A stretch of DNA of 64,000 nucleotides, from the NCBI GenBank assembly GCA_949300025.1, contig CASGCS010000019.1:124001-188000 (forward strand), given 5' to 3'. Shown one piece after another: positions 27,702 to 37,519 of this stretch (position 1 is its first letter; each line of letters opens with the position of its first letter). The position numbers and the translations under genes are program-made. The stretch is from an uncultured bacterium. GTDB lineage: Bacteria; Bacteroidota; Bacteroidia; Bacteroidales; UBA932. The notes under the pieces were generated by a model that was not told the origin of the DNA, made no database searches, and was given only the letters and a program-made list of their open reading frames with translations.

Positions 27702-29053
27702 TGAAAAGAGTACTGATTATTACATATTATTGGCCCCCATCCGGTGGTTCGGGTGTTCAGCGCTGGCTCAAATTTGCCAAGTATCTGCCCCAGCTCGGGT
27801 GGGAGCCGGTCATTTATACCCCTCTCAATCCCGAACCGAACGCCATAGATGAAGCCTTGTGCCGGGAAATTCCGGAGGGGATGACAGTGCTCAAACGAAA
27901 AATATTTGAACCGTATTCGCTATACAAGTTCCTGAGCGGGAAGAAAAGGGGAGAGACAATAGAGGCCAACATCATTTCAAAGGAGAGCGGAGGTTCTGCA
28001 AGTACAAGGCTGTTCGCCTTTATAAGGGGGAACTTTTTCATTCCGGACCCGCGCTGCTTCTGGATACGGCCCTCCGCGAGATTTTTGAAACGTTACCTGA
28101 GGAAGAACCCTGTAGATGCCATAATAAGTACGGGGCCTCCCCATTCGATGCACCTTATAGCTGCGCGGTTGAGCAGGGCCGCAAAAATAAAATGGATAGC
28201 GGATTTCAGAGATCCGTGGACAAAGATTTTTTATTTCAAGCATCTGCCTCTTACAGACTTTGCAAAAAGACGGCACGAAAAATTGGAAAAAAAGGTTCTT
28301 GACAGTGCAGACGGCATTGTGACGGTCTCCGGGCAGATTGCCGGAAATTTCAGGAAGGCGACACAAACACCGGTAACGGTCATTCCGAACGGGTTCGACC
28401 CGGAAGACTTTGCAAAGGCCGCCCGGGTGACTTCGCTGCCGGAGTACGATGCAATCAAAGAGAAGTTTCTGCTGCTGCATACCGGAATCCTTGCAGACGA
28501 CGGCAATCCCGACATACTCTGGAAGGCTTTAGCGGAACTTGCTGCAGAGGTGTCCGGATTCAGGCAGAAACTGCAGATAAGGGTAATGGGACAGGCGGGC
28601 AAATCCGTGGAGCGGGCAGTGGCGGAAGCGGGCCTGCAGGAGTGCTTTGTAAACATGGGCTATATGCCCCATTCGGTTATCCCCACCTGGCAGAGGGCCG
28701 CTTCGCTTCTGCTACTGCCGCTCCGCAAGGAGCCGGAGGCAGGTGGAATCCTCACCGGGAAATTTTTCGAATATCTGGCCTCCGGCTCTCCCATTCTGGC
28801 CTTCGGGCCAAAGGATGGGGATTTGGCTGCCGCCCTTACCCAGACCGGTGCCGGAACGATCTTCCAATGGGATGAAAAGGAGGCTGTAAAGGAATATCTG
28901 CTCGAAACATATTGCAAATGGCTCAAAGATTGCGGCAAGGATACCGCATGCAAATCGGAAAAAATTGAAAATCCGCAAATTCTGCGTTACTCCCGCAGGG
29001 AGCAGGCAGCAAGACTTTCGGATTTGCTTGATAATATGACAACTGAAGTTTAA
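27701..29053 (+). CDS. Glycosyltransferase family 4 protein
   Basis: This 450-residue GT-B glycosyltransferase starts at GTG 27701, overlapping the previous stop codon by one base. The N-terminal YYWPPSGGSGVQRW segment and the C-terminal region with EAGGILTGKFFEYLASGSPILAFG (nucleotide-sugar site, about 345-370) are typical of GT4 enzymes. Bacteroidetes use such proteins in cell-surface polysaccharide assembly. The YfhO-like membrane protein follows 13 bp downstream. Donor and acceptor are unknown. Confidence 0.88.
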   Translation: MKRVLIITYYWPPSGGSGVQRWLKFAKYLPQLGWEPVIYTPLNPEPNAIDEALCREIPEGMTVLKRKIFEPYSLYKFLSGKKRGETIEANIISKESGGSASTRLFAFIRGNFFIPDPRCFWIRPSARFLKRYLRKNPVDAIISTGPPHSMHLIAARLSRAAKIKWIADFRDPWTKIFYFKHLPLTDFAKRRHEKLEKKVLDSADGIVTVSGQIAGNFRKATQTPVTVIPNGFDPEDFAKAARVTSLPEYDAIKEKFLLLHTGILADDGNPDILWKALAELAAEVSGFRQKLQIRVMGQAGKSVERAVAEAGLQECFVNMGYMPHSVIPTWQRAASLLLLPLRKEPEAGGILTGKFFEYLASGSPILAFGPKDGDLAAALTQTGAGTIFQWDEKEAVKEYLLETYCKWLKDCGKDTACKSEKIENPQILRYSRREQAARLSDLLDNMTTEV

Positions 29054-29066
29054 ACAATACGCTTTT

Positions 29067-31607
29067 ATGGGCTCATTCGACTTTAAAAGGATACTGCCAT
29101 ACGCAGGTGCGATTCTACTCTTTGCCATTATTGCCTACGCATACGCTCCGCAAGTGCTTCAGGGCAAGATTGTGAACCAGTCGGACATATCTGGCTGGAC
29201 CGGAATGTCGCATGAAATAGTAACCCACAATGAAAACAACCCCGAAGACCGAACGCTATGGACCAACTCCATGTTCGGAGGCATGCCGGCAACCGTTATC
29301 TCTGTTGTATACAAGGGAGATTTCACCCAATACCTGTATGATATTCTCTTTGTAGGGGAGAGGCCTGCAAGTTATCTGCTGATAAGCATGATAGGAGGAT
29401 TCCTGCTCTGCCTTGCCTTTGGGGCGAACATCTGGCTCTCCATACTCGGAGCCATAGCCATAACCTTCTGCTCCTACAACATGCAGATAATCCAGGTCGG
29501 GCACAACTCCAAAATGGTGGCCATAGCCTTCATGCCCTGGGTGCTGGCGGCGGTGGTCCATGCCTACAGGAAATCCATGCTATGGGGAGCGCTCTTTTTT
29601 GCCTTTGCGCTGAGTTTCCAGATAAAGGCCAACCATCCGCAGATAACATATTATCTTGCTATGATTGTGGCAGGTTTTGTCATCTGGCAACTATGCGCGG
29701 CAATCAAGGAGAGGATGCTGCCCCGCTTCATAAAGGTATCGGCGCTTCTGCTGGTTGCAGGCGCCTTGGGAATTGCAACAAATATCAACCATTTGTGGCC
29801 TACATACGAATATTCGCACTATTCAATGCGCGGAGGCTCGGAACTTGCAGCCGAAGAGGGAGAAGAGAAGAGCGGAGGGCTTGACCTCGAATATGCCACG
29901 GCATGGTCATACGGAGTGGAAGAGACCATGAATCTTCTGATTCCCAACTTCAACGGAGGAGCGTCGGCCGGAGCTCTGGGGCCCGGTTCTGAAACATACA
30001 GAACCCTGCAGCAAAACGGCTATGCCGCAGACCAGATTGTGAAGGCGCTCCCTCTCTACTGGGGCCCGCAATCATTTACCGCCGGCCCCATGTATATGGG
30101 TGCAATAACCATATTCCTGGCAGTTCTGGGGCTTTTCACTGTAAGAGGAGGAGTAAAATGGTGGATAGCGTCTGTAAGCCTTGTTGCCCTGATGCTCTCC
30201 TGGGGGTATCATTTCATGCCGGCGACAAAACTGTTCTTCAGTGTTGCCCCGCTTTACAACAAGTTCCGGACAGTATCGATGATACTTGTCATTTTACAGA
30301 TTCTCCTGCCTGTGATGGGCGTCATCTCCCTTAAAAACATATTCTGCGACAACGCCGACAGGTCAGAAGCCGGACGCAGGAAGATAAAACGGGCGATAAT
30401 ATGGTCTATGGGCATAACTTGCGGAATCTCGTTTCTGTTTTTGCTCATCCCTTCACTTGCCGGCAATTTCGTATCGGCATCTGACTCGCAACTGCCACAG
30501 ATGATTGCAGGTTCGCTCGCAGAAGACAGAGTTTCACTACTGAGGAACGATGCCTTGAGAAGCATTCTCTTCATAGCTGTCGCAACGCTTGTCATCTGGC
30601 TCGGCCATACAGGCAAACTCAAGGGCAACCAGGCCATAATGATTGTCACCTTATTGGTTCTGATAGACTTATGGAGCGTAGACAGGCGCTACCTCAACGG
30701 TTCCCATTTCGTGACTCGCAGAGAGTTCAACACAACATTCACACAGCGGCCGGTAGACAAGGCTATCCTGCAGGACAAGACACTCGACTATCGTGTCCTC
30801 GACCTGACTACAGACCCGTTCAACGATGCAACTCCAAGTTACTACCATAAGACTGTGGGAGGATACAGCCCGGCCAAACTGCAACGCTACCAGGATATCA
30901 TAGAAAACTGTCTCTATCAGGAGATAGAAATGCTGTCGAGAAGGCTGGAGGGGGTACAGACTATGGAACAGGCACAAACGGCAATGGAAAACTATTATCC
31001 GGTATTGAGCATGCTCAACACAAAATATGTAATAATAAACGGCTCCCTGCCCCCGCTTGTAAACAGGCATGCCTTGGGAAACGCTTGGTTTGCAGACACT
31101 CTTGTAACGGCGCAAGGCGCACGCATGGAGATGGAACTGCTCAAAGGCTCCGACCCGGCACGGGAAGTTGTCGTAGAACAGGATTTCATGACAGAGAAAT
31201 TCATGGGCGATTGTCTTGTAAAGAAAGAGATAGGGCCCGACAGCAGTTCTGCAATCTCGCTCGTGTCGTATGCGCCAAACAGACTTGTATATGAATATTC
31301 CAGCAGCAACGATGCCATTGCCATATTCAGTGAAATATACTACCCTCAAGGATGGAAGGCCGTATTGAAAGAGAGCGGCGGAAAAGAGTCTGAACTGCCG
31401 ATATTCAGGGCCGACTACATTCTGCGCGGGCTCTGCCTGCCTGCAGGAAGCGGAGAGATTACCTTTACATTCAGTCCTGACAGTTTTGTAAAGGGAGAGC
31501 GCTTCTCTATGGCCTCATCTGCCCTGCTCTATATTGCACTGCTGGCCCTTTTGGGAACGACGTTCTACAATAAAATGAGAAGAAGAGATGGAAAACAGAG
31601 TATGTAG
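29067..31607 (+). CDS. Large YfhO-like membrane protein
   Basis: This 846-residue protein has about twelve membrane segments spread over residues 10-550 and a long soluble segment near the C-terminus, then a final hydrophobic helix at about 815-835. It resembles the YfhO family, often placed near glycosyltransferase genes and linked to lipoteichoic-acid or lipid-linked sugar modification in Firmicutes. Its role in Bacteroidetes is not settled. The last 20 bp overlap the FMN oxidoreductase gene. Confidence 0.8.
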   Translation: MGSFDFKRILPYAGAILLFAIIAYAYAPQVLQGKIVNQSDISGWTGMSHEIVTHNENNPEDRTLWTNSMFGGMPATVISVVYKGDFTQYLYDILFVGERPASYLLISMIGGFLLCLAFGANIWLSILGAIAITFCSYNMQIIQVGHNSKMVAIAFMPWVLAAVVHAYRKSMLWGALFFAFALSFQIKANHPQITYYLAMIVAGFVIWQLCAAIKERMLPRFIKVSALLLVAGALGIATNINHLWPTYEYSHYSMRGGSELAAEEGEEKSGGLDLEYATAWSYGVEETMNLLIPNFNGGASAGALGPGSETYRTLQQNGYAADQIVKALPLYWGPQSFTAGPMYMGAITIFLAVLGLFTVRGGVKWWIASVSLVALMLSWGYHFMPATKLFFSVAPLYNKFRTVSMILVILQILLPVMGVISLKNIFCDNADRSEAGRRKIKRAIIWSMGITCGISFLFLLIPSLAGNFVSASDSQLPQMIAGSLAEDRVSLLRNDALRSILFIAVATLVIWLGHTGKLKGNQAIMIVTLLVLIDLWSVDRRYLNGSHFVTRREFNTTFTQRPVDKAILQDKTLDYRVLDLTTDPFNDATPSYYHKTVGGYSPAKLQRYQDIIENCLYQEIEMLSRRLEGVQTMEQAQTAMENYYPVLSMLNTKYVIINGSLPPLVNRHALGNAWFADTLVTAQGARMEMELLKGSDPAREVVVEQDFMTEKFMGDCLVKKEIGPDSSSAISLVSYAPNRLVYEYSSSNDAIAIFSEIYYPQGWKAVLKESGGKESELPIFRADYILRGLCLPAGSGEITFTFSPDSFVKGERFSMASSALLYIALLALLGTTFYNKMRRRDGKQSM

Positions 31608-32496
31608 CCTTTTCAAGATAAAATATCCGATAGTTTCGGGAGGCATGGTATGGTGCAGTGGCTGGCATCTCGCCTCCGCCGTGAGCAAATGCGGAGGGCT
31701 GGGGCTTCTGGGAGCAGGCAGCATGCACCCCGACAATCTGCGTCACCATATAAGGATGTGCAAGGAAAGCCTCGGTGAATTGCCGTTCGGAGTAAACGTG
31801 CCGCTGCTATACCCCGACATAGAACTGCTTATGAAAATTCTGGTAGAAGAGGAGGTGAAAATCGTATTCACCTCTGCCGGCTCTCCCAAAAAGTGGACGC
31901 CATACCTCAAGGAGCATGGTATTGTCGTCTGCCACGTGGTCTCCAGCGCCCCTTTTGCAGAAAAATGCGAAAAGGCCGGTGTAGATGCAATCGTAGCGGA
32001 GGGATTTGAAGCCGGAGGCCATAACGGAAGGGAAGAGACCACAACCTTATGCCTTGTTCCTCAGGTCAGGGAGGCCACATCGCTTCCTCTTCTGGCAGCA
32101 GGAGGCATTGCTCTCAAATGCCAGATAAAGGCAGTGGAAGCACTTGGAGCCGAGGGAGTTCAAATTGGTACGCGCTTTGCCCTTTCACAGGAGAGTTCGG
32201 CGCACCGCCTGTTCAAGGAGCACTGCGCTTCACTTGGAGAAGGCGGAACCAGACTTCTGCTCAAGAAAATATCTCCGACAAGGCTGGCATATGGCTCTCT
32301 CTTTACCGAAACAGTGGAAAAAATGGAGGCAGAAGGGGCGACCAGGGAGGAGCTCATGCTATATCTTGGCAAAGGCAGGGCAAAAAAGGGCATTTTTGAA
32401 GGAGATATTAATGAGGGTGAGATTGAGATAGGACAGGCCTGCTCTCTTATAGACAGCATAGAGAGTGTGGAACAGATAATGAAATCCCTGATTTAA
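31588..32496 (+). CDS. Nitronate monooxygenase / FabK-like FMN oxidoreductase
   Basis: This 302-residue TIM-barrel protein has an N-terminal IKYPIVSGGMVWCSG, and the FEAGGHNG segment with the His seen in both nitronate monooxygenases and enoyl-ACP reductase II. GGIALKCQ and GAEGVQIGTRF bind the FMN phosphate. Whether it acts as FabK in fatty acid synthesis or as a nitronate oxygenase is not decided. The start overlaps the preceding gene by 20 bp, and the gene converges on the NSS transporter. Confidence 0.82.
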   Translation: MENRVCSLFKIKYPIVSGGMVWCSGWHLASAVSKCGGLGLLGAGSMHPDNLRHHIRMCKESLGELPFGVNVPLLYPDIELLMKILVEEEVKIVFTSAGSPKKWTPYLKEHGIVVCHVVSSAPFAEKCEKAGVDAIVAEGFEAGGHNGREETTTLCLVPQVREATSLPLLAAGGIALKCQIKAVEALGAEGVQIGTRFALSQESSAHRLFKEHCASLGEGGTRLLLKKISPTRLAYGSLFTETVEKMEAEGATREELMLYLGKGRAKKGIFEGDINEGEIEIGQACSLIDSIESVEQIMKSLI

Positions 32497-32504
32497 CCCT
32501 AAGG

Positions 32505-33848
32505 CTACAGCCACGCCCCGAGCATGATGACGATAATCGCCACAGGCGCTATATACTTTATCAAAAAGAATATTATGTCTATGGCGGCTTTCTTTATCCT
32601 TACCGCACCAGACGAAGTGAGTTCATCGGAAACATTCGGTTTTTTAAGAATCCAACCTACAAAAATGACGGAGAAGAGGCCGCCCAGCGGCATAAGTATG
32701 TTGGCTGAGGCAGAATCGAGCAAATCGAACAGATTCTTGCCGAAAAGTTCTATATGCAGTACATTGCCCTGCGAAAGGGAGCAGAACGCCCCTATCACCG
32801 CCACTACTGCAAACGAAATAACCACGGCAGCCACTCTGTTGACCTTAAACTCCTCCTTAAAATAGGCGACGGCAACCTCAATCAGGGATATGGCAGAGGT
32901 GATTGCCGCTATAAAGAGAACGAAGAAGAAAATCACTCCAAGCAGATTTCCGAGCGGAAGATGCGAAAATATGTATGGAAGCGTTACAAACACCAGACCG
33001 GGGCCCTGAGAAGGTGATATGCCGAAAGCGAAAACGGCAGGCATAATGGCCACGCCTGCAAGCAGGGCGAAAGTGGTGTCTGCAATCGCCGTCTGAGCGG
33101 AAATTCCCACAATACTCTCTTTTTTTGCAACGTATGAAGCGTATGTTATTATGGTGCCGCACCCGAGACTGAGCGAAAAGAATGCCTGTCCGAGCGCATC
33201 CATAAAAGTCTGGGGCGTAACCTTTGAAAAATCGGGATTGAAGAGGAACGACAGCCCCGCTCCGGCCCCCTTCAACGTTACAGACCTTACGGCTATAATG
33301 ACTATCATTACAAAAAGGGCAGGCATCATCACCTTTGAAAAACGCTCTATTCCCTTCTCCACCCCGGCCAGCAGCACAAGGCAGCTCAGGGCCAGAAAGA
33401 GAAGCATATATATAATGGGACCCAGCGGAGAACTTATGGTGTCGCTGAAAAGCGAACTCAGCTGCTGTGAAGTGCCGGAAAAGACTCCTGTGGCCGCCTT
33501 TACCATGTAATCGATTGTCCAGCCGCCCACGACACTGTAAAACGAAACTACCAATATTGGAGTGAGTACAACAAAGATCCCCATGAAATTCCATTTGGAG
33601 CCGGGAGAGAGTTTTCTAAAGGCCCTGAAGGCGTTGGCCCCGCTTCTGCGTCCTATTGTGAACTCCGAAAACATTATGGGCAGACAGATTATAAAGACAA
33701 AAAAGAGGTATATTATGATAAAGGCAGCACCTCCGTTGGTTCCAAGCAGATATGGAAACCTCCAGAGATTGCCCAGACCTATTGCCGAGCCGGCAAGCGC
33801 AAGCAATACGCCTATTCTGCTTTTAAAGTTGTCGCCATGTTGCTCCAT
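32505..33848 (-). CDS. Sodium-dependent transporter, neurotransmitter:sodium symporter family
   Basis: This 447-residue protein has about eleven or twelve membrane spans. TM1 carries the unwound substrate/Na+ site GSAIGLGNLWRFPYLLGTNG, the NSS hallmark. Bacterial members (LeuT, MhsT, TnaT) take up amino acids with Na+. The substrate is unknown. The gene lies 16 bp downstream of folA on the same strand and may be on the thyA-folA transcript. Confidence 0.9.
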   Translation of the reverse strand: MEQHGDNFKSRIGVLLALAGSAIGLGNLWRFPYLLGTNGGAAFIIIYLFFVFIICLPIMFSEFTIGRRSGANAFRAFRKLSPGSKWNFMGIFVVLTPILVVSFYSVVGGWTIDYMVKAATGVFSGTSQQLSSLFSDTISSPLGPIIYMLLFLALSCLVLLAGVEKGIERFSKVMMPALFVMIVIIAVRSVTLKGAGAGLSFLFNPDFSKVTPQTFMDALGQAFFSLSLGCGTIITYASYVAKKESIVGISAQTAIADTTFALLAGVAIMPAVFAFGISPSQGPGLVFVTLPYIFSHLPLGNLLGVIFFFVLFIAAITSAISLIEVAVAYFKEEFKVNRVAAVVISFAVVAVIGAFCSLSQGNVLHIELFGKNLFDLLDSASANILMPLGGLFSVIFVGWILKKPNVSDELTSSGAVRIKKAAIDIIFFLIKYIAPVAIIVIMLGAWL

Positions 33849-33864
33849 AATCTTACGATTTGGG

Positions 33865-34398
33865 TTATCTCACTCTATTGTATATGATAAAACTGAAATC
33901 TATATCGTTTTCTTGGTCATGAATCTTCCCACTGTCGGAAACTGCCTGCCACTGCCTTTCGTCGATTGCCGGGAAATAGGTATCCGCCTCAGCCGCAGCC
34001 GCATGAATCCTTGTTACGTAAAGTCTGTCGGCATGGCTGAAGAGTGCATTATAAAGTTGCCCTCCCCCCATCACGAAATACTCCTCCTCGGATTCTTTTG
34101 CACTCTTTACAAGAGCCTCCAGATTGGCACACTGTTCAAAAGAGGTATTGCTGCCCGGCTTTATGGCTGAAAGCGCCTTCTGCACCTCCTCCCGGGCAAG
34201 TCCTTTAGCGCTTACCACAATATTGCGCCTGCCCGGGAGCGGACGCCCGATGGAACGGTATGTATTTTTGCCCATTATTACCGGATGAGAAGTGGTCACG
34301 GATTTAAAGTACTTCAAATCCTGGGAGATATGCCACAAAAGGGCATTTTTGCAACCTATTGCATTATTGAGATCTACAGCGACTATTACCGAAAGCAT
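33865..34398 (-). CDS. folA: Dihydrofolate reductase
   Basis: This 177-residue protein has the standard DHFR fold: VIVAVDLNNAIG at the start, Asp27 as catalytic acid in the WHISQDLKYFK segment, and MGKNTYRSIGRPLPGR as the NADPH-binding part. It reduces dihydrofolate to tetrahydrofolate. It follows thyA by 17 bp. Pairing with thyA is the classic order, since thymidylate synthesis yields dihydrofolate that DHFR recycles. Confidence 0.96.
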   Translation of the reverse strand: MLSVIVAVDLNNAIGCKNALLWHISQDLKYFKSVTTSHPVIMGKNTYRSIGRPLPGRRNIVVSAKGLAREEVQKALSAIKPGSNTSFEQCANLEALVKSAKESEEEYFVMGGGQLYNALFSHADRLYVTRIHAAAAEADTYFPAIDERQWQAVSDSGKIHDQENDIDFSFIIYNRVR

Positions 34399-34415
34399 AT
34401 TAAAGCAGGTTAGGG

Positions 34416-35210
34416 TTATACTGCCACAGGCGCCTTTATTGCAGGATAAGGGTCATATCCTGTCAGCTCGAAATCTTCATACTCGAAACTGAAAATATCC
34501 TTCTGGTTGCCGTGGATTATCATCTCCGGCAATTTACGCGGAGTCCTTCCCAACTGGGTCTCCACCTGCTCGAAGTGGTTAAGATAAATATGGGCATCGC
34601 CAAGCGTATGGACAAAATCTCCCGCAGTATAACCGCATACCTTTGCCACCATCATTGTAAGAAGTGCATAAGAGGCTATGTTAAACGGAACTCCGAGGAA
34701 GAGGTCTGCACTTCTCTGGTACAGTTGGCATGAAAGACGGCCGTCCGCCACATAAAACTGGAAAAGCGAATGGCATGGGGGAAGGGCCATGTTGTCTACG
34801 TCGGCTACGTTCCATGCCGAAACGATATGACGCCTCGAATCAGGGTTCTCCTTGAGCGAGCGCATCACATTGGAAAGCTGGTCTATCTCTCCGCCATCCG
34901 GCGTTTTCCAGTGACGCCACTGCGCGCCGTATACCGGACCGAGATTGCCGTTTTCATCGGCCCATTCATCCCAGATGGAAACGCCATGTTCCTTAAGGTA
35001 CTTAATATTGGTATCGCCCTTGATAAACCACAACAGTTCATAGATGATAGATTTCAAATGGACCTTCTTTGTGGTCAGCAACGGGAAGCCCTCGGAAAGG
35101 TCGAAACGCATCTGGTATCCGAATATGCTCTTTGTACCCGTACCGGTGCGGTCGCTCTTTGGCGTACCTTCCTTCATTACTTTATTCAGCAGCTCTAAGT
35201 ATTGTTTCAT
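34416..35210 (-). CDS. thyA: Thymidylate synthase (ThyA)
   Basis: This 264-residue protein has the same length as E. coli ThyA. The catalytic Cys146 lies in [11 protein letters not shown], and the [26 protein letters not shown] and GDAHIYLNH motifs are present. It methylates dUMP to dTMP using methylene-tetrahydrofolate. It lies directly upstream of folA on the same strand. Confidence 0.97.
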   Translation of the reverse strand: MKQYLELLNKVMKEGTPKSDRTGTGTKSIFGYQMRFDLSEGFPLLTTKKVHLKSIIYELLWFIKGDTNIKYLKEHGVSIWDEWADENGNLGPVYGAQWRHWKTPDGGEIDQLSNVMRSLKENPDSRRHIVSAWNVADVDNMALPPCHSLFQFYVADGRLSCQLYQRSADLFLGVPFNIASYALLTMMVAKVCGYTAGDFVHTLGDAHIYLNHFEQVETQLGRTPRKLPEMIIHGNQKDIFSFEYEDFELTGYDPYPAIKAPVAV

Positions 35211-35248
35211 CCGTGAGATTTTTATCCCCCAAATATAGGACTATTTTT

Positions 35249-36235
35249 CTAATACTCCTCTTGAAAGATTCTCAGAATTATCGGCAGATGGTCGCTTACA
35301 CCGCCGTTGTATACAGGGCCTGTCAGCGTTCTCCGCACTTTACAGCCCAAATATACCGGATCCTCTTCAAGCAGGTAATCCGGCGCAAAAATCTCCGCTC
35401 CCCCGACCGCATTGAACCAGCGTCCGCAGTAGAGGTTTTTCGAGAGCAGGAAATGGTCTATGCTCTCCCACTCTCCCTTGTATTTATAAGTTCCCCTTAC
35501 GCCTCTGCCCGGGCTTCTCACCTCGGGAGCCATATTTACAAGCATCCCGAGTTCCGAAAGGAGCGGAGAATCTGCCGGAGCATTGAAATCTCCCATTACC
35601 ACAATATTTGCAAGCGAGTCTGCCGTAAGAATGGAATCGCACTTTACCTTAAGTCTCTCCATTGCCGCCCTTCTTTTCAGAGAAGAGCGCCTCTTTCCGC
35701 CAAGTCTCGACGGCCAGTGGTTCACAAGGCAATGAATCGTATCGATTCCATCTGCAACACCCTTTACATAGAGAATCTCCCGCGTGTCGAGCACTCCTCC
35801 CCCCGGAGCGGGAACGGCAAGGAACTCTGCCTTCACTACCCTGAATCTCTCCCTCAGATAGAGCAACGCTACATCAATCCCCCTTGAATCGGGCGACTCC
35901 CTGTGTACAGCCCCATACTCCAGCCTGCTCAATATGGTATTATAGACCAGTTCATTCACCACTCTGCGGTTCTCAACCTCGCAGAGACCTACAAGCATGG
36001 GGCACTCTCCGTACCGCTCCTTTGCAAGCAGGATGATTTTGGCAATATCATCTCTTTTTCTGTTGAATTTGCTCCAGTTCCAGTGCCTGTAGCCGGTGGG
36101 AGTATATTCACCGTCGCCCGTTCCGTCTGCAACCGGAGAAAAAAAGTTCTCCACGTTCCAGAACATTATAAGCCAAAGCACCTTTACCGCTGCAGATTGC
36201 AAAATCCAGTTCTTCATGACTGTAAAACTACCCAT
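35249..36235 (-). CDS. Endonuclease/exonuclease/phosphatase (EEP) family protein
   Basis: This 328-residue protein begins with a short hydrophobic stretch and then MFWNVENFF, the EEP metal-binding start. GLCEVENRRV, NHWPSR and GDFNAPADS carry the Glu, His and Asn/Asp residues of the active site, and the C-terminal GVSDHLPI has the final His. The superfamily includes nucleases and phosphodiesterases; the substrate is unknown. An alternative start is ATG 36217. The hydrophobic N-terminal segment may be a signal or anchor. It is divergent from ychF. Confidence 0.85.
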   Translation of the reverse strand: MGSFTVMKNWILQSAAVKVLWLIMFWNVENFFSPVADGTGDGEYTPTGYRHWNWSKFNRKRDDIAKIILLAKERYGECPMLVGLCEVENRRVVNELVYNTILSRLEYGAVHRESPDSRGIDVALLYLRERFRVVKAEFLAVPAPGGGVLDTREILYVKGVADGIDTIHCLVNHWPSRLGGKRRSSLKRRAAMERLKVKCDSILTADSLANIVVMGDFNAPADSPLLSELGMLVNMAPEVRSPGRGVRGTYKYKGEWESIDHFLLSKNLYCGRWFNAVGGAEIFAPDYLLEEDPVYLGCKVRRTLTGPVYNGGVSDHLPIILRIFQEEY

Positions 36236-36328
36236 TATGGTTCAAGGCAGAGCCATTTCCCGTAAAAAGATTATTTTTTACCCTTTTTATTATTATTTTT
36301 GCGGACTAAAATTTTTAAAATCAGAAAA

Positions 36329-37432
36329 ATGGCTTTGAAATGCGGTATAGTCGGCCTGCCAAATGTCGGCAAATCAACTCTTTTTAACTGTATCAGTTCA
36401 GGAAAGGCACAATCTGCAAATTTCCCGTTTTGCACAATAGAACCCAATATAGGCTCAACGATTGTGCCGGATGAAAGGCTGCAGGTTCTGGAAAAACTGG
36501 TCAATCCTCAAAGGGTTGTCCCGGCAACGGTGGAAATAGTAGACATTGCCGGCCTGGTAAAGGGTGCGAGCAAGGGAGAGGGGCTCGGAAACCAGTTTCT
36601 TGCAAACATCAGAGAGACAGATGCCATACTGCATGTGCTCCGCTGCTTCGACGACCCCAACATAGTACATGTAGACGGAAGCGTAGACCCTGTCCGCGAC
36701 AAGGAGATTATAGACACGGAATTACAGCTCAAAGACCTGGAGACCATTGAAAACCGTATCCATAAGGTTCAGAAGCAGGCTCAGACGGGCGGAGACAAAA
36801 ATGCCAAAAAGATGTATGAAGTCCTTCTGAAATACAAAGGCGTGCTTGAGCAGGGCAAGTCTGCCCGTTCGGTTACATTCGACACTCCGGAGGAGCAGAA
36901 ACTGGCAAGAGAACTCTTCCTGCTTACCAACAAGCCTGTCATGTATGTATGCAACGTAGATGAAGCAAGCGCAAAGGAGGGCAACCGGTATGTAGAAAAA
37001 GTAAGGGAAGCTGTCAAGGATGAAAATGCGCAGATACTGGTCATTGCAGCCAAAATCGAGTCTGAAATCGCCGAACTGGAAAGTTACGAGGAGCGTCAGA
37101 TGTTCCTGGAGGAAATAGGGCTGGAAAAGTCCGGAGTGGTAAGGCTGATTCAAAGTGCCTACTCCCTTTTGAATCTGGAAACCTTCTTTACCGCGGGGCC
37201 GCAGGAGGTAAGGGCGTGGACCTACAACAAGGGTGACAAGGCGCCCCAGGCTGCCGGTGTAATACACTCCGATTTTGAAAAGGGATTCATCCGTGCGGAA
37301 GTCATAAAATACGGAGACTACGTCAAATACGGCTCGGAAGCTGCCTGCAGAAATGCCGGCAAACTTTATACCGAGGGCAAGGAATATATAGTACAGGACG
37401 GCGACATCATGCATTTCCTGTTCAACGTATAA
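36329..37432 (+). CDS. ychF: Redox-regulated ATPase YchF (OLA1 family)
   Basis: The start is ATG 36329, giving 367 residues that begin MALKCGIVGLPNVGKST; an in-frame ATG at 36299 is unlikely. YchF has this G1 motif, a switch region, and the C-terminal TGS-like domain ending in HFLFNV. It prefers ATP to GTP and binds ribosomes. A hairpin terminator follows the stop codon. Confidence 0.96.
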   Translation: MALKCGIVGLPNVGKSTLFNCISSGKAQSANFPFCTIEPNIGSTIVPDERLQVLEKLVNPQRVVPATVEIVDIAGLVKGASKGEGLGNQFLANIRETDAILHVLRCFDDPNIVHVDGSVDPVRDKEIIDTELQLKDLETIENRIHKVQKQAQTGGDKNAKKMYEVLLKYKGVLEQGKSARSVTFDTPEEQKLARELFLLTNKPVMYVCNVDEASAKEGNRYVEKVREAVKDENAQILVIAAKIESEIAELESYEERQMFLEEIGLEKSGVVRLIQSAYSLLNLETFFTAGPQEVRAWTYNKGDKAPQAAGVIHSDFEKGFIRAEVIKYGDYVKYGSEAACRNAGKLYTEGKEYIVQDGDIMHFLFNV

Positions 37433-37451
37433 AAGCCCCTGCAATACAATT

Positions 37452-37487
37452 AAAATGAGGCAACCTCCAGAGAGACTGCCTCATTTT
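37452..37487. terminator. Terminator between ychF and the PpiD-like gene
   Basis: An 11-bp perfect stem (37452-37462 with 37477-37487) has A-run and T-run ends and a 14-nt loop. It lies between convergent genes and can work in both directions. Confidence 0.75.
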
Positions 37488-37519
37488 CATATTCCGTCCA
37501 GATCTGAATCTGTCTTTTA